Of a stretch of DNA of 16,815 nt, positions 1-7,477 are shown piece after piece. Source of the stretch: Candidatus Bipolaricaulota bacterium (GTDB taxonomy: Bacteria > Bipolaricaulota > Bipolaricaulia > RBG-16-55-9); the NCBI GenBank assembly GCA_018609825.1, contig JAHEOA010000172.1:1-16815 (forward strand), given 5' to 3'. The stretch's first letter is position 1. Every line of letters starts with the position of its first letter. The position numbers and the translations under genes were made by a program. Below the pieces are notes generated by a model. It was not told the origin of the DNA, did no database searches, and saw only the letters and a list, made by a program, of their open reading frames with translations.

Positions 1-489
1 CGAGGGGCAGGTGTAGACGTCCGTCAAGGAGTTGGACAGATTCGGGTTCCAGATGACGTTGTAGTACCAGTATTGAACGTCGGACGTCGTCACCGAGGAC
101 CCGTCGGAGTACTGCAGGCCCTCGCGCAGCCGAGCCGTGAGCATGTTGCCGGCCTCGTTGATCTCGAGCATCTCGGCTGCCTGCGGGTCATCCACGCCGT
201 CGCCGAGCAACGAGAAGTCGGTGAAGAAGGTGCCGAAGATGTGATCGTGGATTGAGTCGGAAGCGGTGTCCTCAGTCGTCACGGGGTTAAGCGTGGACGG
301 CTTGGAGATGATGTCGTAGGTATACGTGCCACCCGTTTCGCTGGCACACACCAATTGACTCTCCTCATTGCCGCACTCGAGCTCAACGTCGGGATTGGCC
401 GGCGGCGCAGCGGCCGTCGGCAAGCCAATTAGCCCGACGAAGCCAATCAGAAGAACAAGGGCAGACAGCGAAGCTGCTAACTGTCGCAT
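1..489 (-). CDS. Family-5 (peptide/nickel type) ABC transporter substrate-binding protein, N-terminal part
   Basis: Reading frame open from the ATG at 489 to the window edge; 163 residues are visible and the C-terminus lies outside. The first ~28 residues are a typical export signal: MRQ, then a hydrophobic run with LLIGFVGLIGL, ending in an AAA-type cleavage site. The mature part starts with a GGTYTY segment and SKPSTLNPVTTEDTAS, then a HIFGTFFTDF block, and later LREGLQYSDGSSVTTSDVQY. These are the usual N-terminal signatures of SBP_bac_5 proteins (DppA/OppA-like), where LxxGxxWSDGxPvTAdDV is typical. Such proteins capture peptides or other solutes in the periplasm for an ABC importer. A strong Shine-Dalgarno (AAAGGAGGT, complement of 501-509) lies 11 nt before the ATG. 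No permease or ATPase is next to it here, apart from a possible permease remnant at 6131-6271. The substrate cannot be told. Confidence 0.88.
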   Translation of the reverse strand, partial: MRQLAASLSALVLLIGFVGLIGLPTAAAPPANPDVELECGNEESQLVCASETGGTYTYDIISKPSTLNPVTTEDTASDSIHDHIFGTFFTDFSLLGDGVDDPQAAEMLEINEAGNMLTARLREGLQYSDGSSVTTSDVQYWYYNVIWNPNLSNSLTDVYTCPS

Positions 490-562
490 GAAAATTGTAG
501 ACCTCCTTTGGGTATACTTTCTACTTGGCTTGTACGTTAGTGTTTGTTTCTCTTGGTTTTGT

Positions 563-571
563 ATTATACCA
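563..571 (-). promoter_or_regulatory. Second, extended -10 promoter inside the leader of the solute-binding protein gene
   Basis: TGGTATAAT reads leftward from 571 to 563: a perfect -10 with the TGn extension. No matching -35 box sits 16-19 bp upstream, as expected for an extended -10 promoter. It would give a short leader of about 65 nt. Confidence 0.45.
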
Positions 572-684
572 TTATCGCTACCATCCCCCCTTCCGCTATC
601 TGGAGCGCGTTAAGGTTTCCCCTTCTGCGTTAAAAGGAAATCCGTGCTTTGTTAGGGTACTATTGAGCTTGTCCCCTTGCTGCG

Positions 685-714
685 ATCATAGCCGCCATCA
701 AACCTGCCTGTCAA
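685..714 (-). promoter_or_regulatory. Promoter for the solute-binding protein gene (TTGACA-18-TATGAT)
   Basis: On the minus strand a perfect -35 TTGACA (714-709) is followed after 18 bp by TATGAT (690-685, 5 of 6 matches). Transcription would begin near 678 and leave a leader of about 190 nt before the ATG at 489. Confidence 0.65.
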
Positions 715-834
715 GACAATTCCTCATATCGATCATATCGCCATGCGGTCAGACTCTGACAGCGACAGCGATGTTGCCAGGCCATAATACGACGAGTTAT
801 CAATTGGACGGAACCCCGTCAATGGGCAACTCTC

Positions 835-864
835 TTGACAGAGAAGTCAAAGCTATGCTAGCAT
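835..864 (+). promoter_or_regulatory. Promoter for the orphan secreted protein gene (TTGACA-18-TGC-TAGCAT)
   Basis: A perfect -35 TTGACA (835-840), 18 bp spacer, and -10 TAGCAT (859-864) preceded by TG at 856-857 (extended -10). Transcription would start near 871, giving a leader of about 114 nt before the ATG at 985. Confidence 0.65.
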
Positions 865-984
865 AAGCATGCAATTCCGCTTTGTGAGGGGGTGATTTCC
901 TTACCGGCTAGGGGCTACAGCGTGGGACGAGTTGAAGTCTAAAAAGCACTACCCCAAATACAGGCCAAAGGAGGTCACTGTAAG

Positions 985-2178
985 ATGAAGCGATCATTCG
1001 CACTGGTATCAGGTTTGGCTCTTTTAATAGGTTTTCTGGCCTTTGCCGCAGGTCCCGCATCTGCCCAGGATGCCTCAGGGCTCATCGACATCGCAAGCCA
1101 AGATGTAGACCCAGCAGCCCGAACGGCTGCTGCTGATGTGGTTTCAATGACCTGGACTGATCGTGAAGCACCAGATGGAGCAGCTGCCGTCGGTGCTGGT
1201 CAGCTCTTTGCGCTCAACGGCGTCAATCCGAGCGGCACGTTCCAGGGACGCCGACTCGGTTTCGAGACACAGCGATCGCGCATCCTCTCCGAGGGCGATC
1301 CGCTCATTGGCAAGCCACTTACCACGCAAGACGCGGACAACTCTCAGCTTTATGCCGACATGGCATTAGCGACCAATGCGCCGTCCGTGACGGTCGAGCG
1401 CCGCTTCGTCCGAGCGGCGGCGGTCGTGCTCAACATTCGAAGCGGCTTTGCGATCGTCCCGGGTGGCCCTGCAGAAGCATTCCGACGCATTCAAAGCTGC
1501 ATTGTCGACGGCTCGCTCGAGTCAAACCAGGACAACACGGTCAGCGGCGTCTCCCTCGACTGCAGCAGCGAGGTTGTGCGTCGCGCACTCTCCGACTTCA
1601 TTGCCGGCGGATTCTACACGAACTTCGGCAACCTGCCGGCGGTCGACTTTGGCTGTGAGGCTCGCGCCAATCAAGCTGCGGACGGGTCGACCGTCGCCGC
1701 CCGTTGGGCCGCGGCCCGTTCCTACGTGCAGAGCTGCGTGGAGCACAGTGTTGGCGCACTGACGGACGTGGCCGGCAACGGCGGCAGTGTTGAACTCCAG
1801 TTCGCCGCGGTCGGCCCACTGGCTGAGCAACTTGCCCAGACCGATGCCACGGCGGAAGCCCATTTGGGCCACGTTGAGCAGTTCTCGGACATGCCACGCG
1901 TCGCTATGGCGCACGCTTGGGCCGCAGGCCTTCACTTGGCTCAATCCGTAAAGGCCAACGACGCCGGCAACCCGACCACACCGACGACGGGCAACCTGCG
2001 CGCCTTTTCGGCCGCCAATCTGGACAATCTGAAGAACGCGGCCGCGATCGCGCCGTTCGCCCAGTTCTTCAACGATCAGAATGGGCTCGGTCTCGGCAAG
2101 CTCTCACTCACCATCAGCATGGACGTCTCGGGTGCCGAGCTGCCGCTGACAAGCTCGATTCAGACGCTGTCACAGTAA
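985..2178 (+). CDS. Secreted protein of unknown function
   Basis: 397 residues. The first 27 are a clear signal peptide (MKRSFALVSG, hydrophobic core, PASA then QD). The mature protein is rich in Ala, Ser, Asp and Asn, has no further membrane segment, and contains only four cysteines (about residues 172, 193, 224, 251) in the central part. That spacing fits two disulfides of a periplasmic or extracellular domain. I recognise no family. The start is certain: AAAGGAGGT (967-975) lies 9 nt before the ATG. It has its own strong promoter and is followed by a strong terminator, so it is probably a well-expressed single-gene unit. The large SurA/TPR protein downstream is a separate unit in the same direction. 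A structural or solute-binding role in the envelope is conceivable but nothing in the sequence proves it. Confidence 0.85.
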   Translation: MKRSFALVSGLALLIGFLAFAAGPASAQDASGLIDIASQDVDPAARTAAADVVSMTWTDREAPDGAAAVGAGQLFALNGVNPSGTFQGRRLGFETQRSRILSEGDPLIGKPLTTQDADNSQLYADMALATNAPSVTVERRFVRAAAVVLNIRSGFAIVPGGPAEAFRRIQSCIVDGSLESNQDNTVSGVSLDCSSEVVRRALSDFIAGGFYTNFGNLPAVDFGCEARANQAADGSTVAARWAAARSYVQSCVEHSVGALTDVAGNGGSVELQFAAVGPLAEQLAQTDATAEAHLGHVEQFSDMPRVAMAHAWAAGLHLAQSVKANDAGNPTTPTTGNLRAFSAANLDNLKNAAAIAPFAQFFNDQNGLGLGKLSLTISMDVSGAELPLTSSIQTLSQ

Positions 2179-2223
2179 ACGGGTTCGACCTTTACCAGTT
2201 ACAATTGACCAACCAATTCGTAA

Positions 2224-2262
2224 CGACAAGCCCACCGACGGTCACCGTCGGTGGGCTTGTCG
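2224..2262 (+). terminator. Perfect 19-bp-arm inverted repeat, likely terminator
   Basis: Two exact 19-nt complementary arms (CGACAAGCCCACCGACGGT at 2224-2242 and its complement at 2244-2262) around a single central C. It begins 45 nt after the stop of the secreted orphan. It would form a very stable hairpin. There is no run of T on the right side, so termination may be Rho-assisted, or the hairpin may mainly protect the 3' end. Confidence 0.6.
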
Positions 2263-2304
2263 CATCCGAGGGGACAGGCTCATCCGCAACAGCCCGTTTC
2301 CGAA

Positions 2305-2335
2305 TTGTCAGTTACGGCCTTATCATGCTTACAAT
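2305..2335 (+). promoter_or_regulatory. Candidate promoter for the SurA/TPR/DUF3105 gene (TTGTCA-19-TACAAT)
   Basis: TTGTCA (2305-2310, 5 of 6) and TACAAT (2330-2335, 5 of 6) with a 19-bp spacer, located after the terminator and 88 nt upstream of the ATG at 2424. The spacer is 1 bp longer than in the other promoters of the window. Confidence 0.45.
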
Positions 2336-2423
2336 GACCAATCGCAGCCAACGACATACCTCATGGTCGAATCACGTTTGACGGACATCGTCAGGAAAAA
2401 CGCCAACTAGGAGGGGCATCGGA

Positions 2424-5255
2424 ATGAAGCCATGGACTCTCTGGGTAATCGGGGCCGTCATTGCTATCACAAGCGTTGCGCTCGCCAGTGGATGGGGGCC
2501 CCTTGATATGGTGCCGGAGACGAGCTCGCCGAGCGCTGAGGAGGTTCCCGCATCCGACGAGGAAAGTGCAAAATCGTCTGCGACGAAGACGCCACAGCAA
2601 TCCCCATCCGAGCAAGTTGAAGCGCCGACATCCGAATCGGCGCCTTCGGCATCGATTGCCTTGCGCGTCAACGGGGAACCGATTTCGACCTCGCAACTCG
2701 ACCGTGAGTTTCAAAAGCTTTTGGGGCGATATAAGGAGCGTTATGTCCAACAGGGCCAAAGCCTCCAAAACGCCCTCAACGGGCCTTCGGGCGCCTATCT
2801 GGAGCTACAGATCCGCTATCAGGCGGCTCAGTCGTTGATCGAGCGCGCTCTCATTGCCCAAAAGGCCCGCGAGCGCGGGCTGGGTGTCAAGTCCTCCAAG
2901 TTGGCGCAGGCCGTCGAGAAACGCTTCCAGGGCTTTCTCAACGACAACGGCATGACCGAAGAACAGCTGCGTTCTGTCTTCCAGAATCCGGAGAAGCGAC
3001 AGATCGCGCACCGGCTGCTGGGCATTTCGGATCCTACTTTGGAGGCATTCCAACAACGATTACGGCGAGAAGAACGCCATCGGCTTCTGAAGGCAAATCT
3101 CGTTCGCGCGATTGCCGGCTCGGACGTGGAGTTGGGGTCCGATGAGGCCAACAAGGCACTCGATAAGTGGCTCCAGAAAGCCCGATCCGCCAGCAAGATC
3201 CGCTATGCCCATCCCTTGTTGCGGGCCTATGATCGCGAGCAGAAGCTTGCATCCATCGACGATTTGGACGCCAAACTAGCTCAGCTTGAGAAGGCCATTG
3301 CGGCGTACAAGGACGCTCGACAACGGACGGATCATCCCCATGTGGACTACTTCCTGGGGCAACTCTACAATTTGCGCGTCAACTGGAGTTCGGCCCAGAA
3401 ACGCCGCATCGTGAACGATGACACGGGCACGGAAGCATCAGGCAGCGTTCAGACTGGCTCAAGCCAGGTCGCGTCCCTCGAAAAGGCGATCGGCGAGAGC
3501 CGTGAGCAGGCGACGACCTTGCTCAGTCCCTATCAGGTCCAGAACGAGCGCCAACTCCGCAAGATGCTTCAGGCCGACCCGGCCAATCCGCTCTACAAGT
3601 TCATGTACGCCAAGTTCCTGCTCAAAAGCGATGACCCGGGAAGGCACGCAAAGGCCATTCGCATGCTCAAGCGAGCACTGGAACTGAACGATAGCTTCGT
3701 TGACGCGTATGTCCTCTATGGCGACCTGCGTCAAGACCAATCGAACTACCGGGCAGCCATCAAGCGCTATCGGCAGGCTCTTAACGTCTACAGCGAGAAG
3801 GTTCGCTCGCAATTCCGCCACACTGAATACGACGCGATCCAGCACAAGCTGGCGAAAGCCCAGCTCGGCTACGCCCGCAAGCTTGCCGAATCGAACGAAA
3901 GCAACGATGCCCAGAGGAAGCGCGCCGACGTTTTAATGGACGCCGAGGAGCGCTTGCGTGAGCTCAAGGACACCTCAGGCGGGTCCAGCACGCGGTATGC
4001 CCGGATCCTCGCGGACTTGGGCGAACTGGCGATGCTTAGGGCACAATATGCCGACGCCCAAGCCCACTTCCAGTCATCGCTGGAGGTCGAAAACCAAGCG
4101 TCGGTGCGCGTACGCCTCGGCGACGCCTATCGCAAGGCCGAGCAATTCGAGAAAGCCGAGGCTGCGTACCGCAAGGCACTGGCGCAACAGTCCGGATATG
4201 CCCCCGCGCATCGCGGTCTCGCGAGGCTTTTTCAAGCCCAAGACAGGTTGGACCAAGCGCAGCAGCATTACGGGCAAGCCTTCGTGAAGGGGGATCAGCT
4301 CTCCTATGCTGAGCGCCGCAGTGTGGCACAGGAAGCCTTGGAAGCGAATCCCGATGACGTTTCCATGCGGCTGCGGCTTGGCCAATTCTATCTGGAACGC
4401 AACGTGTACGGAGGAGCCACGGAGGAATTCCGGGCTGTGCTGGAGCATCAATCACCGTCCGTGCAAGCGCGATTGGGCATCGGCCGGGTCCATCTCGGCC
4501 GCGCAAATCCGAAACAAGCGTTGGCCGAGTTCCGGAAGGCGCTCGATGCGGCATCGACGCCGTCCGAACGCATTCAGGCCTATGAATGGATTGTTAAATC
4601 CGAACAACGCGTCGTCGGCCCCGGAAATTCGTTGACTGAGTCTGGGCAAAATGCGATGTGGCAACTGGCGCAGCTCTATGCGAAGACGGGTCAGTACACG
4701 AAAAGCTATCAGACCCTTCTGGACCTACGCGGAGACTATCCGAATTTCCGCTCGGAGCAAGTCAAGCGTCGCATCGAAGAGGTCACCTCAGCCGAAACCG
4801 GCGATCATCGGCCCGGTCAGGAGACGACCGACCAGGGGGCATCCATCATCGAACCCGGCGAAGAGCATGCCGCCTATGCGACCACGCCGCCGACGTCCGG
4901 TCCCCACTACGTTATTCCAGCGGACTGGGGCATTCATGCCGAACCGATTCAGGACGAAGTGCAGCTGCGCAACCTCGCCGGCGGCGGGGTGTTGGTCCAG
5001 TATCAACCGGCCCTGGATGAGGCCATCCAACAACAGCTACGCGAGCTCGTGCAGACGCTGCGCCAGGAGGAGAGCCACTGTCGCCTGGTGCTGGCGCCCT
5101 ATGAAGGGCTCGATTCGCCCATCATGCTGACGGCCTGGACCCGCGTCGACGCGCTGGCGTCCTTCGACGAGACGCGGATTCGTCGGTTTGTTGAAGCGTT
5201 CCTGGGCCAAGGCCCCGAGGTCAGCGAAGTGGGCTGCACGGTCTCCGACTCGTAA
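2424..5255 (+). CDS. Large exported protein: SurA-like N-domain, TPR array, C-terminal DUF3105-like domain
   Basis: 943 residues. Residues 1-22 form a signal sequence or anchor. Residues 30-75 are a Ser/Pro/Glu-rich linker. About 76-230 matches the SurA/trigger-factor-like chaperone N-domain: a VNGEPIST..LDREF start, as in periplasmic prolyl isomerases, then long helices. No PPIase (parvulin) domain follows. Instead there is a TPR superhelix (clear repeats about 388-457, 523-620, 641-710, 743-775, with A..Y..AL type consensus). Residues 815-930 resemble DUF3105 (PPTSGPHY near 823, then W, then a NLAGGGVLVQY block near 850). Likely a periplasmic scaffold or holdase handling exported proteins; this role is inferred. 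AGGAGG (2409-2414) precedes the ATG. The gene to its right converges on it with only 34 nt between. Not a known single-gene family to me. Confidence 0.85.
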   Translation: MKPWTLWVIGAVIAITSVALASGWGPLDMVPETSSPSAEEVPASDEESAKSSATKTPQQSPSEQVEAPTSESAPSASIALRVNGEPISTSQLDREFQKLLGRYKERYVQQGQSLQNALNGPSGAYLELQIRYQAAQSLIERALIAQKARERGLGVKSSKLAQAVEKRFQGFLNDNGMTEEQLRSVFQNPEKRQIAHRLLGISDPTLEAFQQRLRREERHRLLKANLVRAIAGSDVELGSDEANKALDKWLQKARSASKIRYAHPLLRAYDREQKLASIDDLDAKLAQLEKAIAAYKDARQRTDHPHVDYFLGQLYNLRVNWSSAQKRRIVNDDTGTEASGSVQTGSSQVASLEKAIGESREQATTLLSPYQVQNERQLRKMLQADPANPLYKFMYAKFLLKSDDPGRHAKAIRMLKRALELNDSFVDAYVLYGDLRQDQSNYRAAIKRYRQALNVYSEKVRSQFRHTEYDAIQHKLAKAQLGYARKLAESNESNDAQRKRADVLMDAEERLRELKDTSGGSSTRYARILADLGELAMLRAQYADAQAHFQSSLEVENQASVRVRLGDAYRKAEQFEKAEAAYRKALAQQSGYAPAHRGLARLFQAQDRLDQAQQHYGQAFVKGDQLSYAERRSVAQEALEANPDDVSMRLRLGQFYLERNVYGGATEEFRAVLEHQSPSVQARLGIGRVHLGRANPKQALAEFRKALDAASTPSERIQAYEWIVKSEQRVVGPGNSLTESGQNAMWQLAQLYAKTGQYTKSYQTLLDLRGDYPNFRSEQVKRRIEEVTSAETGDHRPGQETTDQGASIIEPGEEHAAYATTPPTSGPHYVIPADWGIHAEPIQDEVQLRNLAGGGVLVQYQPALDEAIQQQLRELVQTLRQEESHCRLVLAPYEGLDSPIMLTAWTRVDALASFDETRIRRFVEAFLGQGPEVSEVGCTVSDS

Positions 5256-5289
5256 CCGCGCCCGCTCCCCGTCCCCTGGCAACCAGCGA

Positions 5290-6057
5290 TTACCCTTCGG
5301 GGATGCGGATGACGATGTCGCCGTCGCCATCGCCGTCGATGTCAATGAACTGGTCGAACGCCGGGGAGCCGCTGGTGCGGTTGTCTTGAAGCACCACTTC
5401 GCTCTCCCCGTCGTCGTTGACGTCGGCAAAGCTGAGGACACTGGCGGCCCTCCCCCGTCCGTTCTCGCCGAGAATGCCGACCCAGAGGACCTCCCTTGGA
5501 TCGTCCTCGGCCCGGTTGATCCCGAAGGCGTCGGCGTGGAACTCGCCCAAGGGGCGCGTCGTGTCCTGGACGATGATCTCCGTGTTGCCGTCGCCGTCGA
5601 TGTCGATCATGCCGGCAACCGATCCGGCCTCTTCGCGGATGACCTGGCCGTCGCCGTCGACGTCTGAACCCTGCGTTCCGACCCAGACGACCTCGGGATC
5701 GTCGTCATCGTCGGCATCGGCCTGCCGGACGTCGTCGGCGGCCAGCGTTGGGTCGCTGACGACCAGTTCGACTTCCCGAGGGTCGCCATCGAGGTCCGTC
5801 CAGCCGAACACCGAGCCGCCCCCCCGGATGCCGAATTCCAGTACGGCAAAGCCGTTGCCGCCGTCATCGGATTCCGTCCGCGAATCGCCGGGATCGAGGT
5901 CCTCGATTCCTTGATAGGTCTCGGGTTCGTCGTCCGGATCGTTGTCCAGCGGCGCCGAGCCGGACAGCGGCGCGGCGACGCCAAGGCTGACGACGAGGCC
6001 GAAGGTCAAGAGACAGCTGAGCGTGCCATGGAGAATCGAGCGGGTGTGGACGCGCAA
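5290..6057 (-). CDS. Secreted Asp-rich calcium-loop repeat protein (FG-GAP/VCBS-like)
   Basis: 255 residues from the TTG at 6057. It begins with a signal peptide (MRVHTRS, then a hydrophobic stretch LLTFGLVVSLGVAA). The mature part is strongly acidic and carries repeated DxDxDG-type loops, each followed by a short beta strand: DLDGD, DVDGDGQ, DIDGDGNTEIIVQD, DVNDDGESEVVLQD, DIDGDGDGDIVI. These resemble the Ca-binding loops of FG-GAP/VCBS and integrin-like repeats in secreted proteins, but there are too few to close a full beta-propeller. I chose TTG because AAGGAGG (complement of 6068-6074) sits 10 nt upstream and the signal peptide then starts directly. An ATG at 6102 would add 15 residues and has no ribosome binding site. 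Ligand and partner unknown; an extracellular Ca-dependent structural or adhesion role is inferred. Confidence 0.78.
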   Translation of the reverse strand: MRVHTRSILHGTLSCLLTFGLVVSLGVAAPLSGSAPLDNDPDDEPETYQGIEDLDPGDSRTESDDGGNGFAVLEFGIRGGGSVFGWTDLDGDPREVELVVSDPTLAADDVRQADADDDDDPEVVWVGTQGSDVDGDGQVIREEAGSVAGMIDIDGDGNTEIIVQDTTRPLGEFHADAFGINRAEDDPREVLWVGILGENGRGRAASVLSFADVNDDGESEVVLQDNRTSGSPAFDQFIDIDGDGDGDIVIRIPEG

Positions 6058-6130
6058 GGTCGTGATTCCTCCTTCGCCAAAGCGATGACGTTCAGCGCCC
6101 ATCTTCGAGCGTCAGTGCGCCGTCGTCAAG

Positions 6131-6271
6131 TCACAATGCGGTCTTCGCATCGGTCGCGTCTCGGAGCGCATCGCCCAGGAAGACGAACACATGTCGCAAG
6201 ACGATGATGCCGAAGGCCATCCCGTCACGTCCGATCAACTTCCGTTCTGAGACTGGCCGACCTCTCGTCAT
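6131..6271 (-). pseudogene. Possible C-terminal remnant of a peptide ABC transporter permease (OppC/DppC type)
   Basis: A 46-codon minus-strand frame just downstream of rpmB. Its last 30 residues read GIIVLRHVFVF, then LGDALRDATD, then a short tail and stop. OppC/DppC permeases characteristically end with a last hydrophobic helix followed by LGDxLRDxLDPR, and this matches the order and spacing of that tail. Nothing of the rest of the permease is present, the region upstream is rpmB, and there is no ribosome binding site, so if the resemblance is real this is a gene scrap. It could also be chance: the motif is short. The antisense frame over the same bases (6089-6250, +) also lacks stops but has no start signal. 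Confidence 0.3.
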
Positions 6272-6296
6272 CGGGCCAGCCGTTATGATCCCGATG
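6269..6296 (-). terminator. Weak hairpin after rpmB
   Basis: Inverted repeat CATCGGG / CCCGATG (6269-6275 and 6290-6296) with a 14-nt loop, starting 8 nt after the rpmB stop. No T run follows. It overlaps the start of the possible permease remnant. Confidence 0.25.
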
Positions 6297-6304
6297 TGGC
6301 TTCC

Positions 6305-6496
6305 TCAGGCGGTCTTGACGACCTTGCCCGCCTTGAGACAACGCGTGCAGACCATCATGCGGACCCGACGGCCCCCATGGTGGGCCTTGACCCGCTGCAG
6401 GTTGGCGCGGCGTCGGCGCTTGTTGCGGTTGCCCGCGAAGCTGACGCTCTGGCCGAAGTCCGACCCGCGTCCACAGATCTCACAGGCTGCTGCCAT
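6305..6496 (-). CDS. rpmB: 50S ribosomal protein L28 (zinc-ribbon form)
   Basis: 63 residues, the normal size. The sequence begins CEICGRG, has an NRNKRRRRANLQRV core and ends CTRCLKAGKVVK, which is diagnostic for bacterial L28. Both CxxC pairs (residues 5/8 and about 51/54) are kept, so this is the C+ paralogue that binds zinc rather than the cysteine-free form. L28 is a structural protein of the large ribosomal subunit. It lies 57 nt downstream of etfA in the same direction. No good promoter is visible in that gap, so it may be transcribed with the etf genes. The ribosome binding site (AAAGGGTG) is moderate. Confidence 0.95.
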   Translation of the reverse strand: MAAACEICGRGSDFGQSVSFAGNRNKRRRRANLQRVKAHHGGRRVRMMVCTRCLKAGKVVKTA

Positions 6497-6553
6497 GTCG
6501 ATTCACCCTTTCCCGTTTCCTTGCGTGAGTTCGTCAATAATGGCCGGGACGAT

Positions 6554-7477
6554 CTAGTGGAGATCCTCGATCACGGCGTAGTCGGCCCGCACCACGATCG
6601 GGGCATCCCGGTCCGTGTTGATGGCCAAAATGCGCTTGGCGCCGCTGCAGCCGACCATGTGCTGGATCGCGCCGCTGATGCCGCAGGCGATGTAGAGATC
6701 CGGCGCGATCCGCGTCCCCGTCTGGCCGATCTGATCGTCGTGATCCCGCCAGCCGTTGTTGGTCGCCACGCGCGAGCCGCCCACGGCGCCGCTAATCAAT
6801 GCAGCAAGCTCTTCCAGCTGTTGGAAGCCCGCTTCACTGCCGACGCCGCGGCCGCCGCCGATCACGACGCGTGCGTCGGCGAGCGGCACGCCTTCCTTCT
6901 CCGACTCGAGATGGTCGCTCATCTGCACGGCCCGGTCGCCCTCGGCGATCTCGGGCTCAATCTCCGCGACCTCAACCTCGCCCGCCGGGCTCTCCGAGGG
7001 GGCCATCGCGTGGGGCGCGACGGTCAACAACGCCGGCCCGCCGTCCAGTTCGGCCTCCTCCAGGAGACTGCCGCCCCAGCGCTGGCGCGTGACGTGCCAG
7101 ACGCCGTCCTCGATCGCCGAAAGCTCCACGCACTGGGCCGCCAATGGACGGCGCAGGCGAGCGGCGACGCGGGCCATGACCTCAGATCCCCGATCCGTGC
7201 CGGGGGCGAGAACGGCGTCGATCTCCGCAGATTGAGCGAGATGGACGACGCTCGCCGCCCAGACGCCGGGCGCGTAGGCGGCCTCGCCCGACGCAGCATG
7301 CAACCGTCGCGCGCCGTGTTGACCGAGCTTGTCCGCAACCGACGACGGATCGGCGCCCACGGCGACGGCCTCGACGGTCGTGTCGAGCACCTCGGCCGCG
7401 GATCGGGCAAACGCCAGCGCCTCCAGCGTCGTGTCGTCGAGTTCGCCGTTGTCGTGATCGGCCAATACGAGGATCAT
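6554..7477 (-). CDS. etfA: Electron transfer flavoprotein, alpha subunit
   Basis: 307 residues. The FAD-binding C-terminal domain (about 195-307) is typical: IGGGRGVGSEAGF, a GWRDHDDQIGQTG block, APDLYIACGISGAIQHM, then AINTDRDAPIVVRADY. The protein stops right after this (IEDLH), about ten residues earlier than in most relatives, which continue into a short acidic VVPxL tail. EtfA pairs with EtfB to form an ETF that carries electrons from acyl-CoA or other dehydrogenases to a quinone reductase, or takes part in bifurcation. The start ATG overlaps the etfB stop by 4 nt (7474-7477), so the two are translationally coupled. No ETF-quinone oxidoreductase or dehydrogenase is in the window, so the electron donor is unknown. 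Confidence 0.95.
   Translation of the reverse strand: MILVLADHDNGELDDTTLEALAFARSAAEVLDTTVEAVAVGADPSSVADKLGQHGARRLHAASGEAAYAPGVWAASVVHLAQSAEIDAVLAPGTDRGSEVMARVAARLRRPLAAQCVELSAIEDGVWHVTRQRWGGSLLEEAELDGGPALLTVAPHAMAPSESPAGEVEVAEIEPEIAEGDRAVQMSDHLESEKEGVPLADARVVIGGGRGVGSEAGFQQLEELAALISGAVGGSRVATNNGWRDHDDQIGQTGTRIAPDLYIACGISGAIQHMVGCSGAKRILAINTDRDAPIVVRADYAVIEDLH

Larger units (their letters stand above)
490..984. other. Divergent regulatory gap without a convincing gene
   Basis: This 495-base gap is clearly more AT-rich than the flanking genes and separates two divergently transcribed secreted-protein genes. It holds candidate promoters for both, each gene's strong Shine-Dalgarno, and a leader of about 190 nt for the leftward gene. 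A short direct repeat CATATCG-AT-CATATCG (725-740) lies between the divergent promoters and could be an operator. Open frames inside it lack codon character and have no ribosome binding site. Confidence 0.7.

Noticed and set aside
525..866. 113-codon plus-strand frame in the 490-984 gap
   Set aside because: No ribosome binding site, poor codon character, overlaps promoters for both flanking genes.
871..984. Possible riboswitch in the leader of the orphan secreted gene
   Set aside because: GGGG...CCCC pairing over 45 nt is weak and no known riboswitch core could be matched.
6089..6250. Plus-strand frame ending in a 19-residue ATG-started peptide (6191-6250)
   Set aside because: No promoter, only a weak AGGAAG upstream, and it is in antisense register with the more plausible permease remnant.
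6508..6537. TTGACG upstream of rpmB as promoter
   Set aside because: No -10-like hexamer at 16-19 bp spacing (GGAAAG at 18 bp).
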